Origin: a virus
Direction: 5' to 3' (one strand)
Length of the DNA stretch: 64,000 bases
IMG/VR virus record: IMGVR_UViG_3300030329_006602
Coordinates: 1 to 64,000 of that record
Below are positions 57,133-64,000 of the stretch, one piece after another. Every line of letters begins with the position of its first letter. Within the stretch, counting starts at the first letter, position 1. The translations under genes and the position numbers were made by a program. Under the pieces are notes generated by a model. It was not told the DNA's origin, made no database searches, and saw only the letters and a list, made by a program, of their open reading frames with translations.

Positions 57133-57833
57133 AGTGATTTCTTTATTTTTTCCTTGAGTGCGGTTGTGGATCTATCGTGGTTTCTTCCGTGGAAGTATAC
57201 CTCCATCCCTAAATTTTCCCCCGTGAATTTTTGGCCGCGATAGTCGGATCCCAGGATGCGGAGGTGTGCACCTGAGTTCTTTAATAAATCATAAAGATCT
57301 TGTTCGCGATCATAGGTTTGAATTTCATCAATGTATTTGATTGATTCGAGAATAAGTTTTCTATCCTCCAAGCTTTGGACGGGACTGGTCTTGTATGGCC
57401 TCTCCACACTCGAGTCTTCTTGCAGCGCGACGATTAAGTGGTCGCAAACCCGTTTGGCATCTTGAAACATGTAGATGTATCCCGCATGTATAAGATCAAA
57501 GGAGCCTGCTAGGATACCTATTTTTTTATTTAGCTTTCTTCTGAAGTCATCTATATGCATTGCCTTGTCGTCGATGTAGATGTCGGCCCCTAGTTTTTTG
57601 CCAACGCATAACTGGTGGTATTTGATTCCCCATTTCTCCATTTGTTCATGGGTAAATTCTCTCCAGTCTATCCCCGAGCTATATCCCCGAGCGGTAGCTA
57701 AACGGATAGTGTGTCCCTCTGCGTGGAGCTTATTGATTTCATCCACGACATCGGGAAAGGGTTCCGCTATTGTGTAATCGTGCTCAGCATTCGTACTGCA
57801 AATGGTTCCATCTATATCAAAACAATAAATCAT
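57129..57833 (-). CDS. Fusion of HAD phosphatase and cytidylyltransferase-like domain, 234 aa
   Basis: Residues 1-105 are a HAD phosphatase (FDIDGTICST with DxDxT, LATARGYSSG, ADIYIDDKA), like capsule/heptose phosphatases. Residues 108-234 are a nucleotidyltransferase (GILAGSFDLIHAGYIYMF, RPYKTSPVQSLEDR, GRNHDRSTTALKEK). The HxGH motif is HAGY, as in the 39.5-kb protein. Fusing phosphatase and nucleotidyl transfer would join the last two steps of activated heptose synthesis. The isomerase and kinase genes precede it with 4-nt overlaps. Confidence 0.83.
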   Translation of the reverse strand: MIYCFDIDGTICSTNAEHDYTIAEPFPDVVDEINKLHAEGHTIRLATARGYSSGIDWREFTHEQMEKWGIKYHQLCVGKKLGADIYIDDKAMHIDDFRRKLNKKIGILAGSFDLIHAGYIYMFQDAKRVCDHLIVALQEDSSVERPYKTSPVQSLEDRKLILESIKYIDEIQTYDREQDLYDLLKNSGAHLRILGSDYRGQKFTGENLGMEVYFHGRNHDRSTTALKEKIKKSL

Positions 57834-58324
57834 AGTACTGAATGTAAAAAGGTTTCGTGTGCGATTTCAACCACCCCATAGTCTTCTGAGTCTACCCAGT
57901 ATTCCATTTTTGCAAGAGGGGCAAACTTCCTTAAGAGGTTATTTTGTTTAAAGCCTGTTAGGATTAACATATCCAGGTTGTTGTTTTTACAGTGCGACGC
58001 ACAGTTTACTATGTTGAGGGATTCTCCTGATGAGGAGATGAGAATATGAAGGGTTTGGCTGGTGGAGAAGTCTTTAATAAACTCCACGTAGGCCTGCTCT
58101 CCGTAATCATTGAAGTAGCACGTTAGGCGGGGCCCATCCCCAAAGGCGAGAGCTCGTTTCTTTAGGACTTTTGAGTAATCCTCCGCAATGTGAAGGCAGG
58201 TAGCATTACTTCCGCCGTTCCCTAAGAGGATAACATCTTTATATCCCTGTAGCAGCCTGTTAAGTCTATCGCTATACATACAGTTTATTTTCTGAACCTC
58301 GGTGGATAGCTCGAATAAATTCAT
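57830..58324 (-). CDS. SIS-domain sugar isomerase, GmhA-like, 164 aa
   Basis: GmhA turns sedoheptulose-7-phosphate into D-glycero-manno-heptose-7-phosphate. The protein has VILLGNGGSNATCLHIAEDYSK near residue 32, where GNGGS contacts phosphate, and LHILISSSGESLNIVNCASHC near 90, then LTGF. The C-terminal EIAHETFLHSVL keeps the Glu and His of the family. It is shorter than GmhA by about 25 residues. Placement between a GHMP kinase and a HAD-cytidylyltransferase fusion supports a heptose route. Confidence 0.85.
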   Translation of the reverse strand: MNLFELSTEVQKINCMYSDRLNRLLQGYKDVILLGNGGSNATCLHIAEDYSKVLKKRALAFGDGPRLTCYFNDYGEQAYVEFIKDFSTSQTLHILISSSGESLNIVNCASHCKNNNLDMLILTGFKQNNLLRKFAPLAKMEYWVDSEDYGVVEIAHETFLHSVL

Positions 58325-59274
58325 AGTTTTTTTACGTGGGCGCCTTTGTGGGAGATATTAATTTTTACGCAGTGATTTTCTAGGTTATTTTGGCTTGGGA
58401 TCCAAGAGGGTTTTGTAAAAATTAAAAAGAATCCTCCGTTGCCCGCCCCACATAGTCTATGCCCTAAGATATTTGGGGACTCGGAGAGGGTGGCGTTTAA
58501 TTCTTGTACCCGAGGGTGTTTTATTATTTCAGGGCACGATTCTACTTTTTTTACCCATCCCTCGTTGATAATTTCAATAAGAGCGCTTAGGTTGTTCTCT
58601 TGTAGGGCTTTTTCGGCCTCATCGACAAGAGACAATAGCCTCCTGCATTTTTCGATATCTACCTTTTTCAAGAGTTTAGTAGAGGAGCGATACACGCCCG
58701 TATGACAGAGAAACATATTAGCCTCGTTGAGGGTGGCTGGATTGAGCTGAGTTATGGAAACCGTAGAGGGTTTTTTGATAGTAATTTTTTTTAACCCTTT
58801 TATTCCACAGCCATAAGGATCCTGGTATCCTGTAAGTGGATTAAATTTCCTTTCGAGCATAAGGGCTAATTGGCAAATTTTTTCGTTTGCCAGAGTTGTT
58901 CTGTTTTTGTGAATACAGGCCTTAATAAAGGCGATGAGGTAAGACGAGGAGGAGGCGAGCCCTGAGCCGCTAGAAAAGATATCAGCCGTAAGAGAACTGG
59001 TATTGGGATTAATATTAAAGTGGGAGAAGCACTCTCTTACTATGTCATTTTTTATTTCTTGTATGGTGTCGCACTCTTCTCTGGTGGAGTAATTGATGAT
59101 ATACTTGTTGTCTACCGAGCTTAATCCAAAGAGATCCTCGTTGATGGTGGCGTAAGTGTAAATGTCTGCTGCAAAATTGATTACCCTACCCTCTCCATAT
59201 TTATCTATAAATTCTTGAAGATCGGTGGCGCCTCCCACTAGGGAAATTCGCAATGGACATTTAGACACAATCAT
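58321..59274 (-). CDS. GHMP-family sugar kinase, HddA-like, 317 aa
   Basis: The start KCPLRISLVGGATDLQEFIDKYG is the usual opening of D-glycero-manno-heptose-7-phosphate 1-kinases and related GHMP enzymes. The ATP loop is DIFSSGSGLASSSSYLIAFIKA near residue 107 and the C-terminal motif is LCGAGNGGFFLIF near 280. YQDPYGCGIKG (residues about 165) is conserved in HddA. It is the first of three heptose-type genes in sequence. Product likely a heptose 1,7-bisphosphate, consumed by the next gene products. Confidence 0.87.
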   Translation of the reverse strand: MIVSKCPLRISLVGGATDLQEFIDKYGEGRVINFAADIYTYATINEDLFGLSSVDNKYIINYSTREECDTIQEIKNDIVRECFSHFNINPNTSSLTADIFSSGSGLASSSSYLIAFIKACIHKNRTTLANEKICQLALMLERKFNPLTGYQDPYGCGIKGLKKITIKKPSTVSITQLNPATLNEANMFLCHTGVYRSSTKLLKKVDIEKCRRLLSLVDEAEKALQENNLSALIEIINEGWVKKVESCPEIIKHPRVQELNATLSESPNILGHRLCGAGNGGFFLIFTKPSWIPSQNNLENHCVKINISHKGAHVKKL

Positions 59275-60218
59275 TTTAGTGAACTGATGAGTTTATGGTA
59301 GTCGGGGACGCCTTTAGGATTATATGTGACATCTGTTAGGGTTCCCCCATTTAGGGTTTCTACTTGATAAATCCACTCCTTTAGTTCGGGGTTTTGGAAG
59401 TTGAGGGATAGCGCATGCCTACTGAGGTCGAAGGCTTCGGCGTGTAGGCCAGAATTAAAAAGCGACGAAGCGATTTGGGTTAGGACGTGAGGGGGAAAAT
59501 TAAGGTCCCAGCTCAGGACCCAATTTCCTTTACGGCTATTTTGTCGACGCCTACACATTTTTCCCACTGTCGTATAGGTGTCATCGTTATGCCAGACAAC
59601 TAAATCATGATTATGACTTATGGTAAACCCTTCCTCTCTGCATTTTTGCGCAAAATCGGTATCTTCATTGTGTTTTCCATTTATATAGTCTTTGAGGTTA
59701 CTCATCGAATTTGACCCTCCCGCCATGTTGAACTCTTCCCCCCAGCGAACCTTCTGGAAAACTGACTTTTTCATTATCCATGATTGGCCTCCCGACATAT
59801 AGAGGTGGGAGTCTGTTTCATGCCCCTCTAGTATAGTGTGTCCTTTGGTAGGGCTCTGATAGCAGACGTGGTCCCAGTATCTTCCTCCATCAGGGAGGCG
59901 TACTTTACTAGTAAGGATTTCGAAGGTAGGGGTCTGTAGGAGAGTTTTATACCATCCCTCTGAAAATAGCATATCATCATCTGATATAACTAAATTCTCG
60001 TGCGTTGCGTGGTCACACGCTAGATTTCTCAGAGCCCCCAAGAGTTTCTTCGTTGTGAGTTCTTTGGCGGGAATATAAGAGTAACCCTCTCCTTCTCTCC
60101 AGTCTCCAACGATAATAATCTCATAGTTGGGAATTTGCTGAGAGTGGATGCTTGCTAGTTGCAAGTTTAATTCTTGAGGCTTGCCTCCGTTTGTTACGAT
60201 TATAAAGCTCAGGTTCAT
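59271..60218 (-). CDS. GT2-type glycosyltransferase with C-terminal helical extension, 315 aa
   Basis: Residues 1-230 form a GT-A domain (LSFIIVTNGGKPQELNLQL, NYEIIIVGDWREG, LGALRNLACDHATHENLVISDDDM with DDD near residue 99, KCREEGFTISHNHDLVVWHND). The region MSGGQSWIMKKSVFQKVRWGEEF is the acceptor-side segment. The last 80 residues may form TPR-like helices (ASSLFNSGLHAEAFDLSRHAL). First structural gene after the wHTH regulator, overlapping it by 4 nt. Confidence 0.82.
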   Translation of the reverse strand: MNLSFIIVTNGGKPQELNLQLASIHSQQIPNYEIIIVGDWREGEGYSYIPAKELTTKKLLGALRNLACDHATHENLVISDDDMLFSEGWYKTLLQTPTFEILTSKVRLPDGGRYWDHVCYQSPTKGHTILEGHETDSHLYMSGGQSWIMKKSVFQKVRWGEEFNMAGGSNSMSNLKDYINGKHNEDTDFAQKCREEGFTISHNHDLVVWHNDDTYTTVGKMCRRRQNSRKGNWVLSWDLNFPPHVLTQIASSLFNSGLHAEAFDLSRHALSLNFQNPELKEWIYQVETLNGGTLTDVTYNPKGVPDYHKLISSLK

Positions 60219-60556
60219 CTAACTTGAATTTCCTTTCCCCTGATAGAGTAGCGGCATTTATTTTCTATATATGTTTTTAGCTCTATTCGATTGTTGCCAT
60301 TGGTTTTCCGAGTGGAGATATGTCCCGCCCTTCTTAGTCTAGAGATACCCTTGGTCACCTTGCTGTGAGATATGGGTTTGCCATTCACCTTAAGGGTTTT
60401 TGCCAGAATCCTCTCAGGGGTAAAGGTAAAGCGTTTTTGGCCACATACCTTAATGAGGTGCCTCATTAAGCGATGGTCTGACTCGATTAGGCGGCCCGTT
60501 GCTATATCGTCGTCCAGTACATCGAGCGTCATCAAGAATGTTAATTTTGGATCCAT
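60215..60556 (-). CDS. Winged-helix DNA-binding-like regulator, 113 aa
   Basis: The start is set at 60556 (MDPKLTFLM), since the 18-codon extension runs across the -35 and -10 boxes of its promoter. The central part VNGKPISHSKVTKGISRLRRAGHISTRKT (read in parts) has the helix-turn-helix-wing pattern of MarR/Rep-like wHTH domains. It is the first gene of the glycan operon. A palindrome lies about 120 nt upstream in the divergent region, so autoregulation is an attractive but unproved idea. Confidence 0.6.
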   Translation of the reverse strand: MDPKLTFLMTLDVLDDDIATGRLIESDHRLMRHLIKVCGQKRFTFTPERILAKTLKVNGKPISHSKVTKGISRLRRAGHISTRKTNGNNRIELKTYIENKCRYSIRGKEIQVR

Positions 60557-60562
60557 TTTTCT

Positions 60563-60591
60563 ATGATAGCCTAAAAATGAAATAAAGTCAA
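60563..60591 (-). promoter_or_regulatory. Sigma70-type leaderless promoter for the glycan operon
   Basis: TTGACT (60591-60586), 17-bp spacer, TATCAT (60568-60563) on the minus strand, then six bases and the ATG at 60556. No other clear promoter is seen downstream until the 36.5-kb late box. Confidence 0.75.
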
Positions 60592-60672
60592 GGTAAATGG
60601 GTTTTGACATTAATTGAGTTAAGTTTTAGTAAATTTTTACTCGTTGGGTTAATGTTATATTATATATAATTC

Positions 60673-60695
60673 AAACAAATACAAGGTATTTGTTT
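60673..60695. repeat. Perfect 10-bp palindrome in the divergent control region
   Basis: AAACAAATAC and its reverse complement are separated by AAG. It sits between the two divergent promoters in a very AT-rich stretch (60600-60748), where no gene is seen. It could be an operator or part of an origin. Confidence 0.6.
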
Positions 60696-60713
60696 ATTTA
60701 GTAGTATTTTTTC

Positions 60714-60742
60714 TTGACTTGTGCTCTGTATAATGTTATAAT
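60714..60742 (+). promoter_or_regulatory. Sigma70-type leaderless promoter for the plus-strand operon
   Basis: TTGACT (60714-60719), 17-bp spacer, TATAAT (60737-60742), then six bases and ATG at 60749. A weaker TTGACA-17-TAGTAA pair lies at 60604-60632 on the same strand. Confidence 0.8.
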
Positions 60743-60748
60743 TAGCTC

Positions 60749-61066
60749 ATGTTTACCAGAAAAGTAGATTCAGATTCAAAAGATCTCTTCTTCATTTCCT
60801 CTGCAGACTGGGAGGTTGTTGCAGAAGGTAATGATGCAACTGAAGCCGCAACCATTGCGGTGGAAAGGCATCTGGGCGAGAATCCTACATCTACAAACAT
60901 TTCAACGGTCATTCTAGCACTAAATATAAGTAAGTGCACGGAATCAATAGACGCCTCAGAATCTATTGAAATCTTATATGCTCCCAAGATCCTAGCCAAC
61001 GCAGGCTACCACTCGGAGTCCAAAAAATTACAATATATAATCGACGAAATAAAAGCAATATCATGA
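60749..61066 (+). CDS. Hypothetical early protein, 105 aa
   Basis: First gene of the rightward operon, with the ATG 7 nt after a consensus -10 box and no Shine-Dalgarno. The product (MFTRKVDSDSKDLFFISSADWEVVAEGNDATEAATIAVERHL, in parts) is acidic and soluble, with an alpha/beta pattern. No motif or family is recognised. It overlaps the dNMP kinase by 4 nt (ATGA). Early expression is expected from the promoter. Confidence 0.65.
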   Translation: MFTRKVDSDSKDLFFISSADWEVVAEGNDATEAATIAVERHLGENPTSTNISTVILALNISKCTESIDASESIEILYAPKILANAGYHSESKKLQYIIDEIKAIS

Positions 61067-61653
61067 GTTCAGAAGAAATAACACGCGGAAAAGTGATAGG
61101 TGTGGCTGGTGCCGCTCGAAGTGGTAAAGATACAGTTGGCCATTTTACACAAGAATTATTATACGAGCGCAATGAGGAAATCTCCAAACAGTGTGGATTT
61201 GCCGATCTCCTTAAAAACGATCTAGAGAAATTTTGTAGAGAAAAGTTTGGCTTCTCGGCATTCACAAAGGATGACAGACAGAAAGAGATGATTCGCCCAC
61301 TCCTAGTGGCCTACGGCACGCACGTCATGCGCAAACAAAATGAAAACCATTGGGTTGAGAAGATGAAACCCACCGTAGACTTCTTTACTAGTGCAGGGCG
61401 CAATGTAATAATAACTGACGTCCGATATGAAAACGAAATCGATTGGATCCAAAAGGAACTAAGTGGTGCGTGCATTTACGTTACCAGGGAAGGTATCTCC
61501 CCAGCAAACAAAGAAGAGGAGCAGAATTGCCCCCTCCTTAAAGAGAAATCGGATACGCTCATCGAATGGGAAACCTTCGGCCCCAAAGAAATAGCCCTCG
61601 CGAAGGCCCCTGTAGAGGCCGCCCTCTCAAAACTGTCTTTAATTCATGATTGA
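61063..61653 (+). CDS. Deoxynucleoside monophosphate kinase, 196 aa
   Basis: T4 gp1-type kinases phosphorylate dNMPs to dNDPs for phage DNA synthesis. The P-loop is GVAGAARSGKDTVGHF near residue 15. The pattern DLLKNDLEKFCREKFG, DRQKEMIRPLLVAYGTHVMRKQ and IITDVRYENEIDWI is typical of the phage enzymes, including the LID-side Arg. Length is a little below T4's. It overlaps the sigma-like gene by 8 nt. It complements the ribonucleotide reductase encoded at 8-11.6 kb. Confidence 0.88.
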   Translation: MSSEEITRGKVIGVAGAARSGKDTVGHFTQELLYERNEEISKQCGFADLLKNDLEKFCREKFGFSAFTKDDRQKEMIRPLLVAYGTHVMRKQNENHWVEKMKPTVDFFTSAGRNVIITDVRYENEIDWIQKELSGACIYVTREGISPANKEEEQNCPLLKEKSDTLIEWETFGPKEIALAKAPVEAALSKLSLIHD

Positions 61654-62236
61654 TAGCAAAACAGACTTTGAATTAATTCAGGCTGTTCAAGAGGGAGTTG
61701 ATGCCGACGCGTGCCTGCGGGAGATCGTCAATAGGCATAGCGGAATCTATATCGAGATGGTCAATTACTTCATGCCCAACAGCATGCCGTTCGTAAACCG
61801 AACAGATTTAATCGACGATAAAGAATACAATATATATAGAGCGGTCATGAAATACGACCCCACAAAGGGAACTAAATTCAGTACCCACCTTGGTAATGAG
61901 ACAAAATGGATGTGTCTTAACTTATATAATAAAAACAAAAAGTATTCCCAAGTAGAATTTGACGAGAATTTTTTATCATCTTTACATGATGAGCAAAAGC
62001 CCTACCAAGACGAAATCAAGAGAGAACTCTTCAATAAAGTTATTGAAATCACAAAATCGCACCCCGACACTCGCGTCGGCACCATCTTCGAGATGAGGTA
62101 TGTAGTCGGCAATAAAAACAGGGTAATGCCGTGGAAGAGAATTGGTGAGCACTTAAATATGAGCGTTCAGGGCTGTATTAATATCCACAATAACACTTTG
62201 GAAAAAATAAAAACTAAACTACAACAAGAAAAATGA
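61646..62236 (+). CDS. Phage sigma factor-like protein, 196 aa
   Basis: Directs RNA polymerase to phage promoters. A sigma region-2-like part contains YDPTKGTKFSTHLGNETKWMCLNLYNKN (in parts) near residue 70, including the T-x-F-x-T-x3 segment that contacts -10 DNA. A region-4-like HTH follows, WKRIGEHLNMSVQGCINIHNNTLEKIK near residue 160. The length compares with T4 gp55, the late sigma factor. It is placed in an early-type operon. A GTGTAWW box before virion genes could be its target. Confidence 0.78.
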   Translation: MIDSKTDFELIQAVQEGVDADACLREIVNRHSGIYIEMVNYFMPNSMPFVNRTDLIDDKEYNIYRAVMKYDPTKGTKFSTHLGNETKWMCLNLYNKNKKYSQVEFDENFLSSLHDEQKPYQDEIKRELFNKVIEITKSHPDTRVGTIFEMRYVVGNKNRVMPWKRIGEHLNMSVQGCINIHNNTLEKIKTKLQQEK

Positions 62237-62571
62237 GCACAGTAAAAGGAAATATCAAAGTCATCAACGATGCACAAACTTTCGGATCCTTCACGAAAAG
62301 GGAATTCGTTCTTACGACAGAGGAAAAGTACCCCCAAGACATTAAATTCGAACTCTATCAGGATGCCTGCGCAGACCTAGATGCCCACACAGTAGGAGAG
62401 ACAATTAGCGTAGAGTACAATCTTAAAGGAAATGAGTATAAAGGCAAGTACTACGTTAACCTTCAGGCGTGGAAGCTTAGCGCCGAAGGCCCATGTCAAG
62501 CTCCTCCCCCCAATACATCAGGGGAAGACTTAACCGAAGGTGACGAGGATCTAGAAGACGTACCCTTCTGA
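62233..62571 (+). CDS. SSB-like protein, DUF3127 family, 112 aa
   Basis: DUF3127 is a small OB-fold-like family, best known in Bacteroidetes and their phages. It starts TVKGNIKVINDAQTFGSFTKREFVLTTEE (in parts) and contains YKGKYYVNLQAWKL, the strand after the loop. The acidic tail ends EDLEDVPF, much like the DIPF end of bacterial SSB that recruits replication proteins. It overlaps the sigma gene by 4 nt. It probably coats single-stranded DNA during replication. Confidence 0.82.
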   Translation: MSTVKGNIKVINDAQTFGSFTKREFVLTTEEKYPQDIKFELYQDACADLDAHTVGETISVEYNLKGNEYKGKYYVNLQAWKLSAEGPCQAPPPNTSGEDLTEGDEDLEDVPF

Positions 62572-62575
62572 TATT

Positions 62576-63655
62576 ATGGATAAATTAGTTTTTAAAGCTC
62601 CCCTCAATAGCCTGAGTTTCGGGAATGTTTCCTACAACATTCTAAAAGAGCTCTACAATAGAAACGTAGCGGTATCTTTTTTTCCCATTGGAGACCAAAT
62701 TAGTCTAGAGGCGTATGATAAGATTGACCCAGACTTTAAAAACTGGATTGAGCAAACCATCAACAACAGACTCCTCTCCGTCGCCCCCGATACTCCCACC
62801 CTACAATTATGGCACCTTAATGGATCTGAGCATCGGGTGACCAGAGAGAGCACTCTCTTAACTTTCTATGAGCTCGATTCTCCAACCCCTCAGGAGATCA
62901 ATTTAGCTAAATTACAAAACAAAACCCTCTTCAGTAGCCTCCATGCTAAGAATCTTTTCCAGCGCCTTGGAATAAGTAACTGCGAAGCAATCCCTATGGG
63001 GTTTGACCCCGACTTTCATAAAACAGAAAAAGAGTACCTTAAGGGAAAAATCCATTTTGGCATCATGGGAAAGCTAGAAAAAAGAAAACATACTGGAAAA
63101 ATAATTAAAGCGTGGGCCCAAAAATACGGCAATAACTACGACTACCAATTGTCCTGTTGCATAACAAACCCCTTCTTTCAGCCAGATCAAATGAATCAGG
63201 CGATTGGCCAAATTCTAGAAGGCCAGCGTTATGGAAATATCAATTTCCTACCTTATCTTAAAACAAACTCAGAAGTAAATGATTTTCTCAATGCAATAGA
63301 TATAGACCTCAGCGGATTAAGCGGTGGTGAAGGATGGAATCTCCCCGCCTTCAATGCTACGGCCCTCGGAAAGTGGAGTATCGTACTAAATGCCACATCC
63401 CATAAGGATTGGGCAACGGAAACCAACTCTATTTTGCTTGAGCCAAACGGAAAGGAAGAGGCTGAGGACGGAATTTTCTTCAAAAAGGGTCAGCCGTTTA
63501 ACCAGGGCCAAATCTATACATTCGACGAAGAAGAGATGTTGGTAAAAATGAACGAGGCAGTAAAGAAGGCTAAGACCCCCAATACCGAAGGAGAAAAGCT
63601 TCAGCAAAATTTCACCTACTCACGTACGGTAGACTCTCTCCTTTCACATCTTTAA
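62576..63655 (+). CDS. GT4-like glycosyltransferase, 359 aa
   Basis: A GT-B protein: HFGIMGKLEKRKHTGKIIKAW near residue 160 opens the donor domain, and DIDLSGLSGGEGWNLPAFNATALGKWSIVLN (in parts) holds the donor Glu. The N-terminal domain is unremarkable. It is the only sugar gene on the plus strand here and lies with DNA-metabolism genes, which suggests a different target, perhaps phage DNA or a host protein. No membrane anchor. It follows the SSB-like gene by 4 nt. Confidence 0.8.
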   Translation: MDKLVFKAPLNSLSFGNVSYNILKELYNRNVAVSFFPIGDQISLEAYDKIDPDFKNWIEQTINNRLLSVAPDTPTLQLWHLNGSEHRVTRESTLLTFYELDSPTPQEINLAKLQNKTLFSSLHAKNLFQRLGISNCEAIPMGFDPDFHKTEKEYLKGKIHFGIMGKLEKRKHTGKIIKAWAQKYGNNYDYQLSCCITNPFFQPDQMNQAIGQILEGQRYGNINFLPYLKTNSEVNDFLNAIDIDLSGLSGGEGWNLPAFNATALGKWSIVLNATSHKDWATETNSILLEPNGKEEAEDGIFFKKGQPFNQGQIYTFDEEEMLVKMNEAVKKAKTPNTEGEKLQQNFTYSRTVDSLLSHL

Positions 63656-63658
63656 CCG

Positions 63659-63835
63659 ATGAGACGCCCACGTTTAATCGCCCCCAAGTGGAAGGCTATT
63701 AAAAATATCCACACTGGAGACCTTGAGATTATTAGATGGAATCATGACCCTATAACCCCAACGCTTTTAAAAATAAAAACCCTACAAAAAACGTGGAAGC
63801 CGCCCTTTCCCCAACCTAAAATAATTAAAAAATGA
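63659..63835 (+). CDS. Small basic protein, 58 aa
   Basis: ATG at 63659 follows the glycosyltransferase stop by 3 nt and the stop overlaps the next ATG as ATGA. The product begins MRRPRLIAPKWKAIKN and ends PFPQPKIIKK. It is very basic, Trp/Pro-rich, and may bind nucleic acid. No family is recognised. Confidence 0.6.
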   Translation: MRRPRLIAPKWKAIKNIHTGDLEIIRWNHDPITPTLLKIKTLQKTWKPPFPQPKIIKK

Positions 63836-64000
63836 AAAAGTATGTGACCCTTCTCTTTGGAGTTATTCTATCAGGGTGTCAATCTATGACCTCCTCCCAA
63901 TCCCTCGACCTCATTGAATCACGAATACAAGAACTAAAAAACCTAGAGGCAACGGAGAGTGAATCTGATTTTTTTGGACGCCCCCCTGAAAAATGCCCCA
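63832..64000 (+). CDS. Lipoprotein, cut by the right window edge
   Basis: The N-terminus MKKYVTLLFGVILSGCQSM is a clear lipoprotein signal with lipobox LSGC at Cys16. A charged helical stretch (LDLIESRIQELKNLEATESESD, in parts) follows. The frame is open to base 64000. The start overlaps the stop of the 58-aa gene. It joins several other phage-encoded lipoproteins in this window. Role unknown. Confidence 0.7.
   Translation, partial: MKKYVTLLFGVILSGCQSMTSSQSLDLIESRIQELKNLEATESESDFFGRPPEKCP

Noticed and set aside
24707-60218. Whole region as a prophage-carried O-antigen transposon
   Set aside because: No transposase, integrase or flanking inverted repeats were seen; the genes are woven into overlapping phage transcription units.

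Overview
The window looks like one arm of a large tailed-phage genome, probably marine. In support are a compact layout with overlapping genes, one coding strand for almost 60 kb, a phage-type replication set (DnaB helicase, zinc-finger-less primase, RecA/UvsX-like recombinase, PD-(D/E)XK nucleases, class I ribonucleotide reductase, dNMP kinase, PhoH, a small sigma factor, an SSB-like protein), virion-type genes and phage-style membrane proteins. No terminase, portal or major capsid gene is visible, so those must lie outside. Two Tat-exported DUF1501 proteins, an EF-hand lipoprotein and an outer-membrane barrel suggest a Gram-negative host, possibly of the Planctomycetes/Verrucomicrobia/Lentisphaerae group. 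That host call is inference.

Layout. 1-7.4 kb (minus): exported proteins, small lipoproteins, Hsp20, a DUF1501/Fe-S-carrier/DUF1501 operon and a beta-barrel. 7.5-17.9 kb (minus): QueF-like protein, NrdB, NrdA, Nudix, nuclease, primase, helicase, recombinase. 18.0-18.4 kb: a complete tmRNA with its own promoter and terminator. 18.5-24.7 kb (minus): PhoH, a coiled-coil membrane protein with VEV/KEV repeats, and virion-type proteins. 24.7-60.2 kb (minus): about 44 genes, nearly all for nucleotide sugars, glycosyl transfer, methylation or sulfation, with a small holin/fibre-like island at 35.3-36.5 kb. 60.2-60.75 kb: a divergent control region with a 10-bp palindrome. 60.75-64 kb (plus): dNMP kinase, sigma factor, SSB-like protein, glycosyltransferase, lipoprotein.

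The sugar genes form recognisable routes. Gmd and Fcl make GDP-L-fucose. A 4-epimerase could make UDP-Gal or UDP-GalNAc. SIS isomerase, GHMP kinase and a HAD-cytidylyltransferase fusion resemble activated-heptose synthesis. RmlB, RmlC, a RmlD-like reductase and an RfbH-type iron-sulfur dehydratase suggest deoxysugars. GT25, GT6 (ABO-transferase family) and GT11 (alpha-1,2-fucosyltransferase) genes lie side by side, giving a possible route to a blood-group A/B-like glycan.

Two promoter patterns recur. DNA-metabolism genes, the tmRNA and the long sugar operon have TTGAC(A/T)-N17-TATAAT-like promoters, several of which place the start codon exactly 7 nt after the -10 box, implying leaderless mRNAs. 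Virion, lipoprotein and DUF1501 genes instead carry GTGTA(T/A)(A/T) 7-11 nt before ATG, a candidate late promoter for the phage sigma factor.
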